From Acidobacteriota bacterium (GTDB lineage: Bacteria > Acidobacteriota > Terriglobia > Terriglobales > Acidobacteriaceae), in contig JANYDG010000044.1 in the NCBI GenBank assembly GCA_025359885.1, positions 1 through 51,351 of the forward strand: a DNA stretch of 51,351 nt, in the 5' to 3' direction. The position numbers and the translations under genes were made by a program. The notes below the pieces were generated by a model that was not told the origin of the DNA, did not search any database, and worked only from the letters and a program-made list of their open reading frames with translations. Position 1 is the first letter of the stretch; each line of letters begins with the position of its first letter. Of the stretch, positions 50,835 through 51,351 are shown one piece after another.

Positions 50835-51109
50835 TTGCAGCACTCCTTCTTGCCAGTTTTAGGCGGACCATCTTCATCCGGGTACATCACGCTCGTCATG
50901 TCCGGCGGACACAGGTATCCCCGGCTCGCCCGGCACAGGCACCGTGTCATGAATTCAAGGCCTGTGTCGGCAACGCCGTCAAGATACGCAAAGAAGCGGG
51001 CGAACAACCCACGTCCACGGGAATTGGACCAAACTGGATTGGACGAGAAGGCTGCGGGAGACAGCCCACGGCGCGTTGGGTCAGGAATCGTGCTGCCGAT
51101 ATCCGTCAT
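50831..51109 (-). CDS. Small Cys-containing protein translationally coupled to EF-G2
   Basis: A 92-residue frame starts at ATG 51109, 6 nt after a strong GGAGGT. Its TGA overlaps the EF-G ATG in an ATGA. The sequence includes LFARFFAYLDGVADTGLEFM, TRCLCRASRGYLCPP and ends TGKKECCK, with five cysteines in the second half. No known family and no signal peptide are recognised. The overlap and strong ribosome-binding site argue for a real, coupled gene. An alternative ATG 24 nt upstream has no site. A plus-strand open frame across this region looks like a shadow. Confidence 0.6.
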   Translation of the reverse strand: MTDIGSTIPDPTRRGLSPAAFSSNPVWSNSRGRGLFARFFAYLDGVADTGLEFMTRCLCRASRGYLCPPDMTSVMYPDEDGPPKTGKKECCK

Positions 51110-51312
51110 ACGGAGACCTCCGGCAGGCGCCATCTGAGAGATTTGAGAGATTCATCGCTCAGCACAGCGTCGTCATTGAAGAAGACGCAGCCTATCACAA
51201 TTCACACGCCATTCTCAATGCGCTGCAACACAACGATTGGTTAAGTAGCAAGTCAAGCCGCTGTCATGCAATCCTCTTCCCAGCCATGAAACTCCTCCTC
51301 AGCATCCTCCCC

Positions 51313-51351
51313 GGGTGCCCCATCCTTGTCGCAGTCCCATCGCGACATGGG
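51313..51351. repeat. Palindromic repeat, truncated at the window edge
   Basis: CCCAT...GTCGC and GCGACATGGG form a hairpin in the last 33 bases, preceded by GGGTGCC. The text resembles the GCCCCATC segments at 8632-8700, so this is another copy of an interspersed family. Confidence 0.55.

Noticed and set aside
49797..51137. 446-codon plus-strand frame opposite EF-G2
   Set aside because: Arg/His/Pro-rich shadow; the minus strand carries all EF-G motifs.

Overview
The window is a high-GC (roughly 60%) bacterial chromosome segment with dense housekeeping and metabolic genes on both strands. It has no rRNA, tRNA, CRISPR array, transposase or phage module that I could find. Gene content (B12-dependent ribonucleotide reductase, TldD/TldE pair, DUF5995 protein, OmpA-like coiled-coil protein, BamD-like protein without a lipobox) and the many short palindromic interspersed repeats point to the Acidobacteriota, probably class Terriglobia. 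This is inferred from gene style; no marker gene was placed phylogenetically.

Layout. 1-6.8 kb is mostly minus strand: a truncated secreted-protein gene, sulfurtransferase sseA, a tiny Gln/Lys-rich gene, a phytanoyl-CoA-dioxygenase-like gene behind rfbB, an OmpA-like envelope protein, a single-span membrane protein and a DnaC-type helicase loader. 6.9-11 kb holds rpmE, a dus gene carrying an in-frame palindromic insertion, a 400-bp palindrome cluster, a DUF2306-like membrane protein and a secreted CXXCH/terpene-cyclase-fold protein. 11-15 kb has a YfiT-like DinB protein coupled to a PD-(D/E)XK-like nuclease, a decayed membrane glycosyltransferase and a 38-residue His-rich secreted peptide. 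15-20.5 kb is a plus-strand run: tldD, a Cys-rich small protein, DUF5995, tldE and a half-length UvrC-like nuclease. 20.5-30 kb contains an antitoxin-like HTH remnant, GH27 alpha-galactosidase, rpe with a BamD-like gene, a broken Cys-rich gene, ppc and an ABC-F ATPase.

30-34.5 kb carries an S4 RNA-binding protein and a sugar-acid operon (SDR, PfkB kinase, KDPG aldolase, zinc alcohol dehydrogenase) that would channel hexonates or hexuronates via KDG and KDPG to pyruvate and glyceraldehyde 3-phosphate. 34.4-42.7 kb has a 110-bp MITE-like inverted repeat, nrdJ behind an NrdR-like box, a methyltransferase, a periplasmic alpha-carbonic anhydrase, metK and a RodZ-like HTH membrane protein. 43-51 kb has an FtsX/MacB-type permease, a Uma2 remnant, a GT39-like glycosyltransferase, a secreted ABM-domain protein, a TolC-family protein, and an EF-G paralogue with a glycine-rich insertion translationally coupled to a small upstream gene.

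Three themes run through the window. (1) Palindromic elements with TTC/TTT/TTTC/GTA loops are interspersed between genes and in one case inside a coding sequence; another supplies the ribosome-binding site of the KDPG aldolase gene. (2) Short-period (10-19 bp) tandem repeat arrays sit in several promoter regions. (3) Many genes lacking a Shine-Dalgarno sequence have a -10-like hexamer 6-9 nt before the start codon, suggesting leaderless mRNAs. Three decayed genes (13.4-14.6, 24.7-25.1 and 44.4-44.6 kb) mix nonsense codons with homopolymer frameshifts.
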